Assembly (NCBI GenBank): GCA_040882505.1 | Contig: JBBEBE010000002.1 | Location: 310,001-374,000 of the forward strand | Direction of reading: 5' to 3' | Length of the DNA stretch: 64,000 nt | Source: JBBEBE01 sp040882505 | GTDB lineage: Bacteria > Bacteroidota > Rhodothermia > Balneolales > Balneolaceae | Shown: piece by piece, positions 44,427-52,451 of the stretch | Layout of the letters: each line of letters begins with the position of its first letter | How positions within the stretch are numbered: position 1 is the first letter of the stretch | Notes under the pieces: generated by a model | Database searches by the model: none | Told to the model about the DNA's origin: nothing | What the model saw: only the letters and a program-made list of their open reading frames with translations | Position numbers and translations under genes: made by a program

Positions 44427-45647
44427 ATGATTTCCAGAAAAGAGCTTTTGAAATGGTTGGCTGCTGTACCAGTCGCGGGCACCCTGGCGGGAAATGAGTT
44501 GACGAGAACGGCTACAGGAGCCAAATTGATCCGTCCACGTTATCGACGGGACTATCTGACCGAACTCGGAGTTAGGCAATTGATCAACGCCCGTGGAACC
44601 TTTACCACTCTGACCGGTTCTCTGATGGAACCGGAAGTGATTGAGGCCATTAACTATACGGCACAGACCTACGTCCCGCTCCCGGAATTGATGGACAAGG
44701 TGGGCGAACGGATTGCCGAAATGTTGGAGTGTGAAGGGGCCATGGTTACAGCAGGTGCGGCATCGGCGCTTACACTGGGTACCGCCGGGATCATTACTGG
44801 AACCGATCAGGAGAAAATTCGGGAACTTCCGAATCTGCCGGGACCCCAGCTCGAAGTCATCATGCAGTCTACCCACCGATTCGGGTACGATCATGCCGTT
44901 CGCAATTGCGGTGTGAAGATCGTGGAGGTCGACTCTGCACGAGACATGGAGCGGAACATCAACTCCCGAACCGTCATGGCACTCCATTTCAATGCGGCCC
45001 GTGAGCACTTGATGAGTCATGAAGAGTTTGTGGCAATCTGCCAGCGGAACAACATTCCCTCCTTTATCGATTGTGCCGCCGACGTTCCTCCCAGAGAGAA
45101 TTTGTTCAAATACAAACAGATGGGTTTTGATTTGGTCACCTTCTCCGGCGGGAAGGGAATTCGTGGTCCTCAAAGCGCAGGCCTGCTGTTTGGGCGTAAA
45201 GATTTGATTGAAGCGGCACGGTTGAACCACTTGCCCTACGGAAACAGTATTGGTCGGGGGATGAAAGTAAACAAAGAGGAGATCGTTGGAATGATGGTGG
45301 CTCTCGAGATCTACCTGACCAAAGATCATGAAGCAGAATGGGCAGACTGGTTGCAGCGGGTCGAGACCATACAGGGACGGGTAACAAGTCTGGATGGTGT
45401 TCAAGCAGAGCAGGTCATTCCCGAGGGGCCGTCCAACGTATTCCCGGGCTGTCGAATTACGTGGCAAGAAGAGAACTATCCGATCACGTACGGTGATATG
45501 ATCCAAGCCTTGCGCTATGGTCACCCCTCTATTGAGGCGGCTGGTGGAAGAGATGATATCTACGTGAATGTGGCGATGATGCGGGCAGAAGAGGCAGATG
45601 TGGTTGGCCGTCGAATCCGTGAAGAGCTGGAGGCATCTCTTGCCTGA
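44427..45647 (+). CDS. Exported SelA/DgaE-like PLP-dependent enzyme (probable ammonia lyase), paralogue 3
   Basis: Protein of 406 residues, very like the paralogue at 24742 (shared GRGT/ARGT, MVTAGAASALTLGTAG, THRFGYDHAVRNCGV, NAAR, GRGMKVNKEE). The Schiff-base lysine is Lys243 in LVTFSGGKGIRGPQSAGLLF; Asp215 in FIDCAADVPP holds the pyridine nitrogen. The start MISRKELLKWLAAVPVAGTLAG is a Tat-like Ser-Arg-Lys signal without a lipobox. Tat export suits a cofactor enzyme folded in the cytoplasm. The next gene, an exported amidohydrolase, overlaps its stop. The inferred job is beta-elimination of ammonia or water from a deacylated amino acid, giving an enamine for the RidA proteins downstream. 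Confidence 0.75.
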   Translation: MISRKELLKWLAAVPVAGTLAGNELTRTATGAKLIRPRYRRDYLTELGVRQLINARGTFTTLTGSLMEPEVIEAINYTAQTYVPLPELMDKVGERIAEMLECEGAMVTAGAASALTLGTAGIITGTDQEKIRELPNLPGPQLEVIMQSTHRFGYDHAVRNCGVKIVEVDSARDMERNINSRTVMALHFNAAREHLMSHEEFVAICQRNNIPSFIDCAADVPPRENLFKYKQMGFDLVTFSGGKGIRGPQSAGLLFGRKDLIEAARLNHLPYGNSIGRGMKVNKEEIVGMMVALEIYLTKDHEAEWADWLQRVETIQGRVTSLDGVQAEQVIPEGPSNVFPGCRITWQEENYPITYGDMIQALRYGHPSIEAAGGRDDIYVNVAMMRAEEADVVGRRIREELEASLA

Positions 45648-46941
45648 GGCAGTTGACAGAGTGCACCATTTCGCCCAACGACATGCATCCTGGTTCGTTC
45701 TGGTTCTGTTGTTTCTGGCAGGACCCCGGACACTCGGTGCACAATCGGTAGACCTGCTTATACAAGGTGGGCACGTCATCGATCCGGCCAATCAGATCGA
45801 TCAAGTGATGGATGTGGCAATTTCAGATGGTAAAATTGCCCGAGTCGGGGAGAACCTGTCCGGACTGTCTTCTGACCGGGTAGTGGACGCAACCGGCCTG
45901 TACGTTACCCCTGGTTTGATCGATCTTCATGTGCACAGCTTTTGGGGGACCGATTACGAACGAACCAGTGACGGAATCAACGCATTGGCTCCCGACGGGT
46001 TTACGTTTCGGGCTGGCGTTACCACGGTTGTCGATGTGGGTGGTTCGGGATGGATCGACTTCCTGACCTTCAAAGATCGAGTCATTGATCGCTCTAAAAC
46101 TCGTGTGCTCTCTTTTTTACAAATTGTAAAATATGGACAGAAGGGAACTCCCTATGTTCAGAGCACAGGAAATATGGATCCGGAAATGGCCGCTGAACGT
46201 GCACAACAGTTTCCCGAACATATTGTTGGATTCAAACTTGCACACTACAGTGGTCACGATTGGGAACCCGTAGAGCGTGTAACGAGGGCGGGAGAGTTGG
46301 CCGGTCTTCCGGTGATGATCGATTTTGGTGGTGCAACTCCGCCGCTGCCTCTTGAGACTCTGTTTATGGAAAAATTAAGACCCGGAGACATCTATACGCA
46401 TGCATTCGGAGGGCAACACGATGCAGATTTGACCGGGTCCGGGCGTCAAGCGATTGTAGATGAAGAATTTCAGCTTCGTCCATTTATTGCAGATGCTGTT
46501 GAACGTGGTATTGTATTTGACGTTGGGCACGGAGCGGGCAGCTTTTTTTACAAACAGGCCATTCCCGCCATGGAACAAGGATTTCGTCCAACAACGATAA
46601 GCACAGACCTGTACGGTTCCAGCATGAATACAGGGATGATGAATATGACCAATGTGATGTCTAAATTTTTGGATTTGGGGATGACACTTCAGGAAGTGAT
46701 TGAAGCATCTACCTGGAAAACGGCTCAGGTTCTATCCCGTAGGGAACTTGGTAATCTGACGGAAGGAGCCGAAGCGGATGTAACAATTCTCCGATTGGAA
46801 GAGGGGACGTTCGGATTTGTAGATTCTGCCGGACTTCGAAAAAATTCAGACCAAAAATTGACAGCAGAGTTGACAATACGGGCCGGAGAGGTTGTATGGG
46901 ACCTGAACGGGCTTGCAGCCGATCCATACGTAAGAAACTAA
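45640..46941 (+). CDS. Exported amidohydrolase/deacetylase-family metallohydrolase, paralogue 1
   Basis: About 433 residues. I prefer the TTG at 45640, which has GGAGG at 45629-45633 six bases upstream and overlaps the PLP gene stop by 8 bases; an ATG at 45598 and a GTG at 45661 are alternatives. The signal peptide is WFVLVLLFLAGPRTLGAQ. The TIM-barrel metal site shows HVH in GLIDLHVHSFWG, the carboxylated-Lys box GFKLAHYSGHDW, YTHAFGG, FDVGHGAGSF and the Asp in ISTDLYGSS. It belongs to the EF_0837/Atu3266-like (TIGR03583-type) group, typically encoded next to DgaE-like PLP enzymes. I infer removal of an N- or O-acyl group from the substrate before the PLP step. Confidence 0.82.
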   Translation: MPEAVDRVHHFAQRHASWFVLVLLFLAGPRTLGAQSVDLLIQGGHVIDPANQIDQVMDVAISDGKIARVGENLSGLSSDRVVDATGLYVTPGLIDLHVHSFWGTDYERTSDGINALAPDGFTFRAGVTTVVDVGGSGWIDFLTFKDRVIDRSKTRVLSFLQIVKYGQKGTPYVQSTGNMDPEMAAERAQQFPEHIVGFKLAHYSGHDWEPVERVTRAGELAGLPVMIDFGGATPPLPLETLFMEKLRPGDIYTHAFGGQHDADLTGSGRQAIVDEEFQLRPFIADAVERGIVFDVGHGAGSFFYKQAIPAMEQGFRPTTISTDLYGSSMNTGMMNMTNVMSKFLDLGMTLQEVIEASTWKTAQVLSRRELGNLTEGAEADVTILRLEEGTFGFVDSAGLRKNSDQKLTAELTIRAGEVVWDLNGLAADPYVRN

Positions 46942-46965
46942 ACAGACAAACGAACAAACCACAGG

Positions 46966-48261
46966 ATGAAGATGAATCGTAGATCAAACCGAAAGTCAGG
47001 AATGGTGACTGGACTATTGAGTCGATTGGTAATGGGTGCCCTGCTGATTGCAGGCCTTGCTGCTACTCCTCAGGATGTTGCCGCACAGGATTATGATATG
47101 GTGATCAAAAATGGTCACGTAATCGATGCAAAGAATGGAATCAATGGCGTTCGGGATATTGCCATCAATGATGGACAGATTGCCCGGGTCGCCAGCAATA
47201 TTCCGGAATCATCGGCCGGGCAAGTCGTGGATGCAACCGGGCACTATGTAACTCCGGGACTGATTGACATCCACTCCCACAACTACTACGGTACAGAGCC
47301 GTATCGTTCGTACAGCAACGGGTTTTCTGCATTGCCACCGGATGGATTTACCTTTCGGGCCGGAGTTACGACCGTTGTCGATGTTGGCGGTGCCGGCTGG
47401 AGAAATTTCCGACACTTCAAGGATCAAGTCATTGATCGTGCAGATACGCGGGTTCTGGCGTTCATCAATATCTCCGGTGAGGGGATGAGTGGTATTCACG
47501 AGCAAAATCTGAATGATTTTGACCCCAAGATGACCGGATTGACGGCGCGACGATTCGACGAGATTGTCGGCGTCAAAATTGCTCATTACAGCGGACACGA
47601 CTGGGAACCCTACAGACGTGCCGTAGAAGCCGCTGAAATGGCGGACATCCCCGTAATGGTCGACTTTGGTGGTGCAGAACCGGCTCTTTCACTCCGTACA
47701 CTCTTCTTTGACGTTTTTCGGCCGGGCGATATCTATACCCATGCCTATGGTGGAGGTGGATCCCGTCGGCAAGCCGTTGTGGACGAGAATGGAATTCTTC
47801 GAGACGGAATGCTGGAAGCACAGGAGCGTGGTATCATCTTTGATATCGGACATGGTGGAGGTAGTTTCTTCTACCCGGTTGCAGTACCTGCAATGGAACA
47901 AGGATTGTGGCCCGATGTCATTAGTACAGACATCCATGTTGGAAGCATGAATGACGGAATGAAGGATATGCTTAATGTGGTTTCCAAAATTCACAACATG
48001 GGAATGTCACTTCCCGATGTCATTGAAGCGTCTACCTGGAAACCGGCACAGGTGATTCAACGTGAAGATCTTGGTCACTTGAGTGAGGGCGCCGTTGCCG
48101 ACTTGGCAATTTTCAGCTATCATACCGGCGACTTTGGGTATCTCGATTCAAATGAATTGCTTATGCCAGGCACCAGCAAATTGCAGACCGAGCTCACAGT
48201 TCGTGAAGGGCGGATAGTCTACGATCTGAATGGACTGGCTGCTCCACTCTGGAACGAGTAA
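46966..48261 (+). CDS. Exported amidohydrolase/deacetylase-family metallohydrolase, paralogue 2
   Basis: Protein of 431 residues; signal peptide cut near VAAQ-DYD (residue 41). The predicted binuclear metal site is complete: His103 and His105 (DIHSHNYYG), Lys204 (GVKIAHYSGHDW), His259 (DIYTHAYGG), His296 (FDIGHGGGSF) and Asp322 (ISTDIHVGS). It is closely related to the genes at 45640 and 49937, sharing APDGFTFRAGVTTVVDVGG-like and EASTWKPAQVIQREDLGHLS stretches, so the three arose by duplication. It starts 24 bases after paralogue 1 and is followed by a hairpin and a RidA gene. Confidence 0.85.
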   Translation: MKMNRRSNRKSGMVTGLLSRLVMGALLIAGLAATPQDVAAQDYDMVIKNGHVIDAKNGINGVRDIAINDGQIARVASNIPESSAGQVVDATGHYVTPGLIDIHSHNYYGTEPYRSYSNGFSALPPDGFTFRAGVTTVVDVGGAGWRNFRHFKDQVIDRADTRVLAFINISGEGMSGIHEQNLNDFDPKMTGLTARRFDEIVGVKIAHYSGHDWEPYRRAVEAAEMADIPVMVDFGGAEPALSLRTLFFDVFRPGDIYTHAYGGGGSRRQAVVDENGILRDGMLEAQERGIIFDIGHGGGSFFYPVAVPAMEQGLWPDVISTDIHVGSMNDGMKDMLNVVSKIHNMGMSLPDVIEASTWKPAQVIQREDLGHLSEGAVADLAIFSYHTGDFGYLDSNELLMPGTSKLQTELTVREGRIVYDLNGLAAPLWNE

Positions 48262-48306
48262 TTCCGGATGATTCACAGTGGAGATTCAACATTTCAACGA
48301 TCCAAT

Positions 48307-48330
48307 CCGGAAGAGAATGGACTCTTCCGG
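48307..48330 (+). other. Perfect intercistronic hairpin
   Basis: CCGGAAGAG and CTCTTCCGG form a perfect 9-bp stem with a 6-base loop between amidohydrolase 2 and the first RidA gene. No T-tract follows, so it more likely affects message stability or partial read-through than full termination. Confidence 0.6.
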
Positions 48331-48350
48331 GTACAGTTAAAACCGAGGTA

Positions 48351-48854
48351 ATGATGATGACGAACAGAGAAACCAAGCGTGACGGGCAGCAGAGTCGACG
48401 CGCCATGTTGAAAACACTCTTTACGGGTGTAGCAACGGCTGGTGCAGGTCTTTTTGGAGTAGCCCGGGCGGCTGATTCAAATACTTCTTCACTAAATAAG
48501 GGGGTTGGAGAGATCGAATTTTCGGATGCCGGACAACCGCTGATCTCGCAATTTACCACTCACGAGAATTTTGTCTTTGTCAAAGGGATGGGAGATCATG
48601 ACGAGCGAGACATTCGTGTGGCAACAAAAAATGTCCTGGATACCATTGAACGACAGCTTGAACAAGCTGGAACATCCATGGATCATGCACTTAAAGTGAC
48701 GGTGTTCCTTCGGAATCTTCGAGATTACGAAGGCATGAACGAAGCTTACAGAGGTCGATTCGGAGATCATCCGCCGGCAAGATCCACGGTTGCCTGCTAT
48801 GGGGGCATTCCGGGAGGATCCCTGCTCGAGATCGACTGTATCGCAGCAAAATAG
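48351..48854 (+). CDS. Tat-exported RidA-family enamine/imine deaminase (RidA 1)
   Basis: Protein of 167 residues: a twin-arginine signal SRRAMLKTLFTGVATAGAGLF then a RidA/YjgF/UK114 domain from about residue 45. RidA hydrolyses 2-aminoacrylate-type enamines/imines, the first products of PLP dehydratases and ammonia lyases, to keto acid plus ammonia. The key Arg (Arg105 in E. coli) is Arg144 in PPARSTV and the Glu (Glu120) is Glu160 in LLEIDCIA, so it should be active. Export is very unusual for this family. The ribosome site GAGG precedes three in-frame ATGs; the exact one is uncertain. Confidence 0.88.
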   Translation: MMMTNRETKRDGQQSRRAMLKTLFTGVATAGAGLFGVARAADSNTSSLNKGVGEIEFSDAGQPLISQFTTHENFVFVKGMGDHDERDIRVATKNVLDTIERQLEQAGTSMDHALKVTVFLRNLRDYEGMNEAYRGRFGDHPPARSTVACYGGIPGGSLLEIDCIAAK

Positions 48855-48899
48855 AGTCATTCCACTGGAATGTCGCTTCCATGTAATTGAGAGGCAATC

Positions 48900-49403
48900 A
48901 TGAAACCAATATTGAAATCAACAAGCCGTAAGGATGCCATCCGGACGTTATTTACATCTTTGATGGCAGGCGGGGCTGCGCTGTTTGGCGCGTCCAAAGC
49001 CAATGCACGTTCGGTCTACCGAACGGAAGCCCGAACAGGCATGCTTGAAAAGTATCCGGATCTGGATCAGAAACAGGACCAGGTACCCCTCTTTTCGGGT
49101 GCAACCGTGCATGACGGATTTGTCTTTGTTGCCGGCAAAGGAGAACACGATGAAGGTGATATCAAAGTTCATACAGAAAAAGTGCTGGACAAGATCGAGG
49201 CGGAACTGGTACGTGCAGGATCGTCCATGGACAAAGCACTTCATGTGAACGTCTATCTGAACAACCTTCGTGATTACCAAGGGATGAACGAAGCATACCG
49301 TGGTCGATTTGGTGATCATCCACCTGCACGAACGACGGTCTCCTGTTATGGAGGTGTGCCCGGTAATTCACTGGTCGAAATGGACTGTATAGCCGCACGA
49401 TAG
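48900..49403 (+). CDS. Exported RidA-family enamine/imine deaminase (RidA 2)
   Basis: Protein of 167 residues, a clear duplicate of the gene just upstream (same layout and GMNEAYRGRFGDHPPAR segment). The signal has a Ser-Arg-Lys start (TSRKDAIRTLFTSLMAGGAALFGASKANA) with likely cleavage after Ala. The catalytic pair is Arg144 (PARTTV) and Glu160 (LVEMDCIAA). It lies 45 bases downstream of RidA 1 and 64 bases upstream of RidA 3. The periplasmic location matches the exported PLP enzymes. Confidence 0.87.
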   Translation: MKPILKSTSRKDAIRTLFTSLMAGGAALFGASKANARSVYRTEARTGMLEKYPDLDQKQDQVPLFSGATVHDGFVFVAGKGEHDEGDIKVHTEKVLDKIEAELVRAGSSMDKALHVNVYLNNLRDYQGMNEAYRGRFGDHPPARTTVSCYGGVPGNSLVEMDCIAAR

Positions 49404-49467
49404 GACGCTGCTCGACCTCCACACAACGCATTCAACCATCAGTAGAAAACGAACAATCGAGGAAATC

Positions 49468-49854
49468 ATGGATCAATCAATTCAATACACTCCACTCAAA
49501 GAAGACGAGGTTCTGGAGCAGGGACAAGGCCCCCTTATGTCCGGAACCGTGGTGCACAACGGGCTGGTTTATCTCTCGGGCAAGGGTGCTCGCGGAGTCA
49601 AGGATATCCGGGAAGCTGCCAAGCAGGTACTGGATCGAATCGAGGCCGATCTCGCAGAAGCCGGGTCTTCCATTCACCGGGTATTGAAAGTAACGGTCTT
49701 CCTGGACGACCTGAATGATTTCTCTGCCATGAATGAAATGTATCGCGGTCGATTCGGTGAGAATCCTCCGGTACGTTCAACAGTAGCTACCTATGCAGGC
49801 ATTCCAGGAGACTCCATTATCGAGATCGACTGTATTGCTGCATTGAACGAGTAG
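49468..49854 (+). CDS. ridA: RidA-family enamine/imine deaminase, no signal peptide (RidA 3)
   Basis: Protein of 128 residues, the normal cytoplasmic RidA size, starting MDQSIQYTPLKEDEV after a GAGGAAAT ribosome site. The catalytic residues are Arg103 (PVRSTV) and Glu119 (IIEIDCIA). It is related to RidA 1 and 2 but lacks the N-terminal extension, so it probably protects cytoplasmic PLP enzymes from enamine damage or handles product that enters the cell. It is followed 82 bases later by the third amidohydrolase. Confidence 0.9.
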   Translation: MDQSIQYTPLKEDEVLEQGQGPLMSGTVVHNGLVYLSGKGARGVKDIREAAKQVLDRIEADLAEAGSSIHRVLKVTVFLDDLNDFSAMNEMYRGRFGENPPVRSTVATYAGIPGDSIIEIDCIAALNE

Positions 49855-49936
49855 ATCAGAAGCGTTCCGAAATCTTCATTTTCGAGCACAAGCTCCATTT
49901 CCGGGGTCACTTTTCATCACGTATAGACAGGTCATC

Positions 49937-51244
49937 ATGAGAAACAGAATGAACAGTCAATTTCATTATACGGTTCGCCGATTGGCGGGCACGTTCCTGC
50001 GAATCCTGACAATTTTGCTGATAACGGGATCGGCTGCTTTTGCACAAGAGTATGACATCCTGATTAAGGGTGGACACGTTATGGACGCCAGAAACGGTGT
50101 GAATGATGTGATGGATGTGGCCATTCAAGATGGGAGCGTGGCCCGGGTTGCATCGTCCATACCCGAGTCGAGTGCCGAACGTGTCATCGACGCGACCGGC
50201 AAGATCGTGACTCCTGGATTGATCGACATCCACGGGCATCACTTTCACGGTACCGTCCCGAATCGTTATCTGAGCAACAGCTTTACGGCACTTCCACCGG
50301 ACGGATTTACATTCCGTGCAGGCGTGACGACTGCCGTGGATGTTGGTGGAGCAGGATGGCGCAACTTTCGACTCTTTAAAGAGCAGGTGATTGATCGTTC
50401 TCAAACACGTGTACTCTCGTTTCTCAATATCGTTGGGGAAGGGATGGCGGGTGTCGTACCTGATGAACAGAATGTGAACGACATGGACCCCAAAATGACG
50501 GCCTTGGTCGCCAACCAGTTCCGAAACGATGTTGTCGGTGTGAAGGTAGCACACTACTCGGGACATGAATGGGAGCCGTACCAACGTGCGGTTGAAGCGG
50601 GGAACCTTGCCGATATTCCGGTCATGGTCGATTTTGGCGGAGCAGATCCGGTACTACCATTGGAAGATCTCTTTTTTGATGTGCTTCGACCCGGAGATAT
50701 CTACACACACGCCTATGGTGGCGGGATGACGGGTCACGGTGGTCGGCAATCGATTATTGATCCCGAGAATGATTTTCAATTGCGACCCCGGATGTTGGAA
50801 GCACAGGAGCATGGAATCATTTTTGACGTGGGCCATGGAGGGGGAAGCTTCTTTTACGAGTATGCGGTTCCTGCGACGGAGCAAGGCCTTTGGCCCAATA
50901 CCATCAGCACGGATCTTCACACCGGCAGTATGAATGGTGGCATGAAAACCATGCTCAATACGGTGTCCAATATGATGGCGTTGGGGATGCCGGTCTATGA
51001 CGCCATTGCAGCTTCGACCTGGAATCCAGCCAAGGTCATTCAACGAGAAGATCTTGGACATTTGAGTGAAGGAGCGGTTGCTGACATCGCGATCTTTACG
51101 CTTCGTGAAGGCACGTTCGGATTTCTGGATTCTCGTCGAAATGTTATTGAAGCAGACCAGAAACTGGAAACGGAAGTCACCATTCGTGCAGGCCGTATTG
51201 TCTATGATCTCAATGGATTGGCGTCTCCCCGTTGGGAACGGTAG
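49937..51244 (+). CDS. Exported amidohydrolase/deacetylase-family metallohydrolase, paralogue 3
   Basis: Protein of 435 residues; signal peptide (TFLRILTILLITGSAAFAQ). The metal box is His-Gly-His in GLIDIHGHHFHG, and the GVKVAHYSGHEW Lys, YTHAYGGG, FDVGHGGGSF and ISTDLHTGS Asp are all present. It is closest to paralogue 2. The residues after the first metal box differ among the three (SFWG, NYYG, HFHG), which suggests different acyl groups or side chains are handled. A clear terminator follows at 51286, closing the transcription unit that began with the PLP enzyme at 44427. Confidence 0.85.
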   Translation: MRNRMNSQFHYTVRRLAGTFLRILTILLITGSAAFAQEYDILIKGGHVMDARNGVNDVMDVAIQDGSVARVASSIPESSAERVIDATGKIVTPGLIDIHGHHFHGTVPNRYLSNSFTALPPDGFTFRAGVTTAVDVGGAGWRNFRLFKEQVIDRSQTRVLSFLNIVGEGMAGVVPDEQNVNDMDPKMTALVANQFRNDVVGVKVAHYSGHEWEPYQRAVEAGNLADIPVMVDFGGADPVLPLEDLFFDVLRPGDIYTHAYGGGMTGHGGRQSIIDPENDFQLRPRMLEAQEHGIIFDVGHGGGSFFYEYAVPATEQGLWPNTISTDLHTGSMNGGMKTMLNTVSNMMALGMPVYDAIAASTWNPAKVIQREDLGHLSEGAVADIAIFTLREGTFGFLDSRRNVIEADQKLETEVTIRAGRIVYDLNGLASPRWER

Positions 51245-51285
51245 TCCGGATCTGTTGGAAAATGGATTTGGTTTGTGAAATGGAG

Positions 51286-51318
51286 AGTGGCTCTGCTATC
51301 TTGCGGGGCCACTTTTTC
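51286..51318 (+). terminator. Rho-independent terminator after amidohydrolase 3
   Basis: AGTGGCTCTGC and GCGGGGCCACT form an 11-bp stem with two G-U pairs and a 6-base loop, followed by TTTTCTG. Confidence 0.8.
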
Positions 51319-51390
51319 TGATTTTCAACGGTGAATTTCCGGAAATGATGTCGGAATGCATCGAACAGGCACTCTAAAACGAAACCTAAG

Positions 51391-52362
51391 ATGATCTTTA
51401 TGAAGAGAAAGTTTCTATCCATGTTGACGATCGTAATGTTTGCTCTGTCAACGACCGTCTGCGCACAGTTGAACGTACAGCAAGACTCGGATCGGGTTGT
51501 TGCCAGTACGGAGGACATCCATTTTTATACATCCGAATGGGAAGGTGAGCGGTATGAGGATGGACGCCCACTAGTCTCTCAGGATTTAATCGATCGATTG
51601 GGCAATCTCAAGGTAGAGGACGTCTGGCAGTTTCTGAATGAACGTGGATATACCAATCAATTCGAAGGAAACTGGAAAGCCATCTTTGATGATCGGCCCA
51701 TTGTCGGGCGTGTCTTGACGGCAGAGTTTTCTCCAAGTCGTCCCGACATCGAGGAACGACTGACACAGCAGGGAATTGAAGCCGGACACATTGGCCCCAT
51801 GAACTCCTGGCCCATCGACATGCTGCATGAAGGGGATGTTTATGTGGCAGACAACTTCGGGAAGATCGAACAGGGGACACTGATTGGTGGAAATCTCGGG
51901 AACTCCATCTACTCCAAATCCCAACGAGGCGTCATTTTTGACGGATCGATTCGGGATGTTGAAGAGTTGAAACGGATTGACGGATTCAATGCGCTCTCTC
52001 GTGGGTGGTCTCCTACGTTTCTTGAAGGGGTGATGCTGGCCGGTATCAATGTACCGATCCAGATTGGAAGTGTGACGGTCTTTCCGGGAGATGTCGTATT
52101 GGCCAAGGAGATTGGAGCCGTTTTTGTCCCCCCGCACTTGGTCGAAGAGGTCGTTGTCACGGCAGAAATTGTCAGTCTTCGGGATGCGTTTGCGCAACAA
52201 CGTGTCCGTGAGGGAGCGTATACAACCGGTCAAGTGGATCAGCGTTGGTCACAGGAGATGGAAGATGACTTCCTTGAGTGGATCCAGGAAGGCAGTCGAA
52301 TCGACCGCCTGCCCGTATCGATTGACGTGATGCAGGAGTATTTGCAACAACGAACCTGGTAG
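51391..52362 (+). CDS. Exported RraA-like (HMG/CHA aldolase-type) protein
   Basis: Protein of 323 residues with a signal peptide (FLSMLTIVMFALSTTVCAQ). The core carries RraA/Demethylmenaquinone-methyltransferase-like family marks: VEDVWQFLNERG, DMLHEGDVYVADNFG, TLIGGNLGNSIYSKSQRGVIFDGSIRD split over two strands, and FPGDVVLAKEIGAVFVPP. Active class II pyruvate aldolases of this family (HMG/CHA aldolase) use Asp/Arg near the GxGG and DGxxRD region; here GG-N and FDGSIRD (Arg and Asp) are kept. RNase E inhibition is unlikely for an exported protein. It may split a keto acid to pyruvate outside the inner membrane. Start could be 51391 or 51400. Confidence 0.78.
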   Translation: MIFMKRKFLSMLTIVMFALSTTVCAQLNVQQDSDRVVASTEDIHFYTSEWEGERYEDGRPLVSQDLIDRLGNLKVEDVWQFLNERGYTNQFEGNWKAIFDDRPIVGRVLTAEFSPSRPDIEERLTQQGIEAGHIGPMNSWPIDMLHEGDVYVADNFGKIEQGTLIGGNLGNSIYSKSQRGVIFDGSIRDVEELKRIDGFNALSRGWSPTFLEGVMLAGINVPIQIGSVTVFPGDVVLAKEIGAVFVPPHLVEEVVVTAEIVSLRDAFAQQRVREGAYTTGQVDQRWSQEMEDDFLEWIQEGSRIDRLPVSIDVMQEYLQQRTW

Positions 52363-52451
52363 GTGATATACGCATATTCGAGTGGAACCGACGGGTGATG
52401 AATGCTTGCCGGTAACCCACATTATCCGAACTTTTCAAACCAGACTGTCCA

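Noticed and set aside
24742..45647. True selenocysteine synthase (SelA) for the PLP enzymes
   Set aside because: Export signals, three paralogues and absence of selB, selD or a selenocysteine tRNA nearby argue against it; DgaE-like lyase chemistry fits the neighbours better.
44364..45791. Minus-strand open frame (475 codons) over PLP paralogue 3
   Set aside because: It is a mirror of the similar shadow over paralogue 1, explained by shared codon use of the paralogues, not by a conserved antisense gene.
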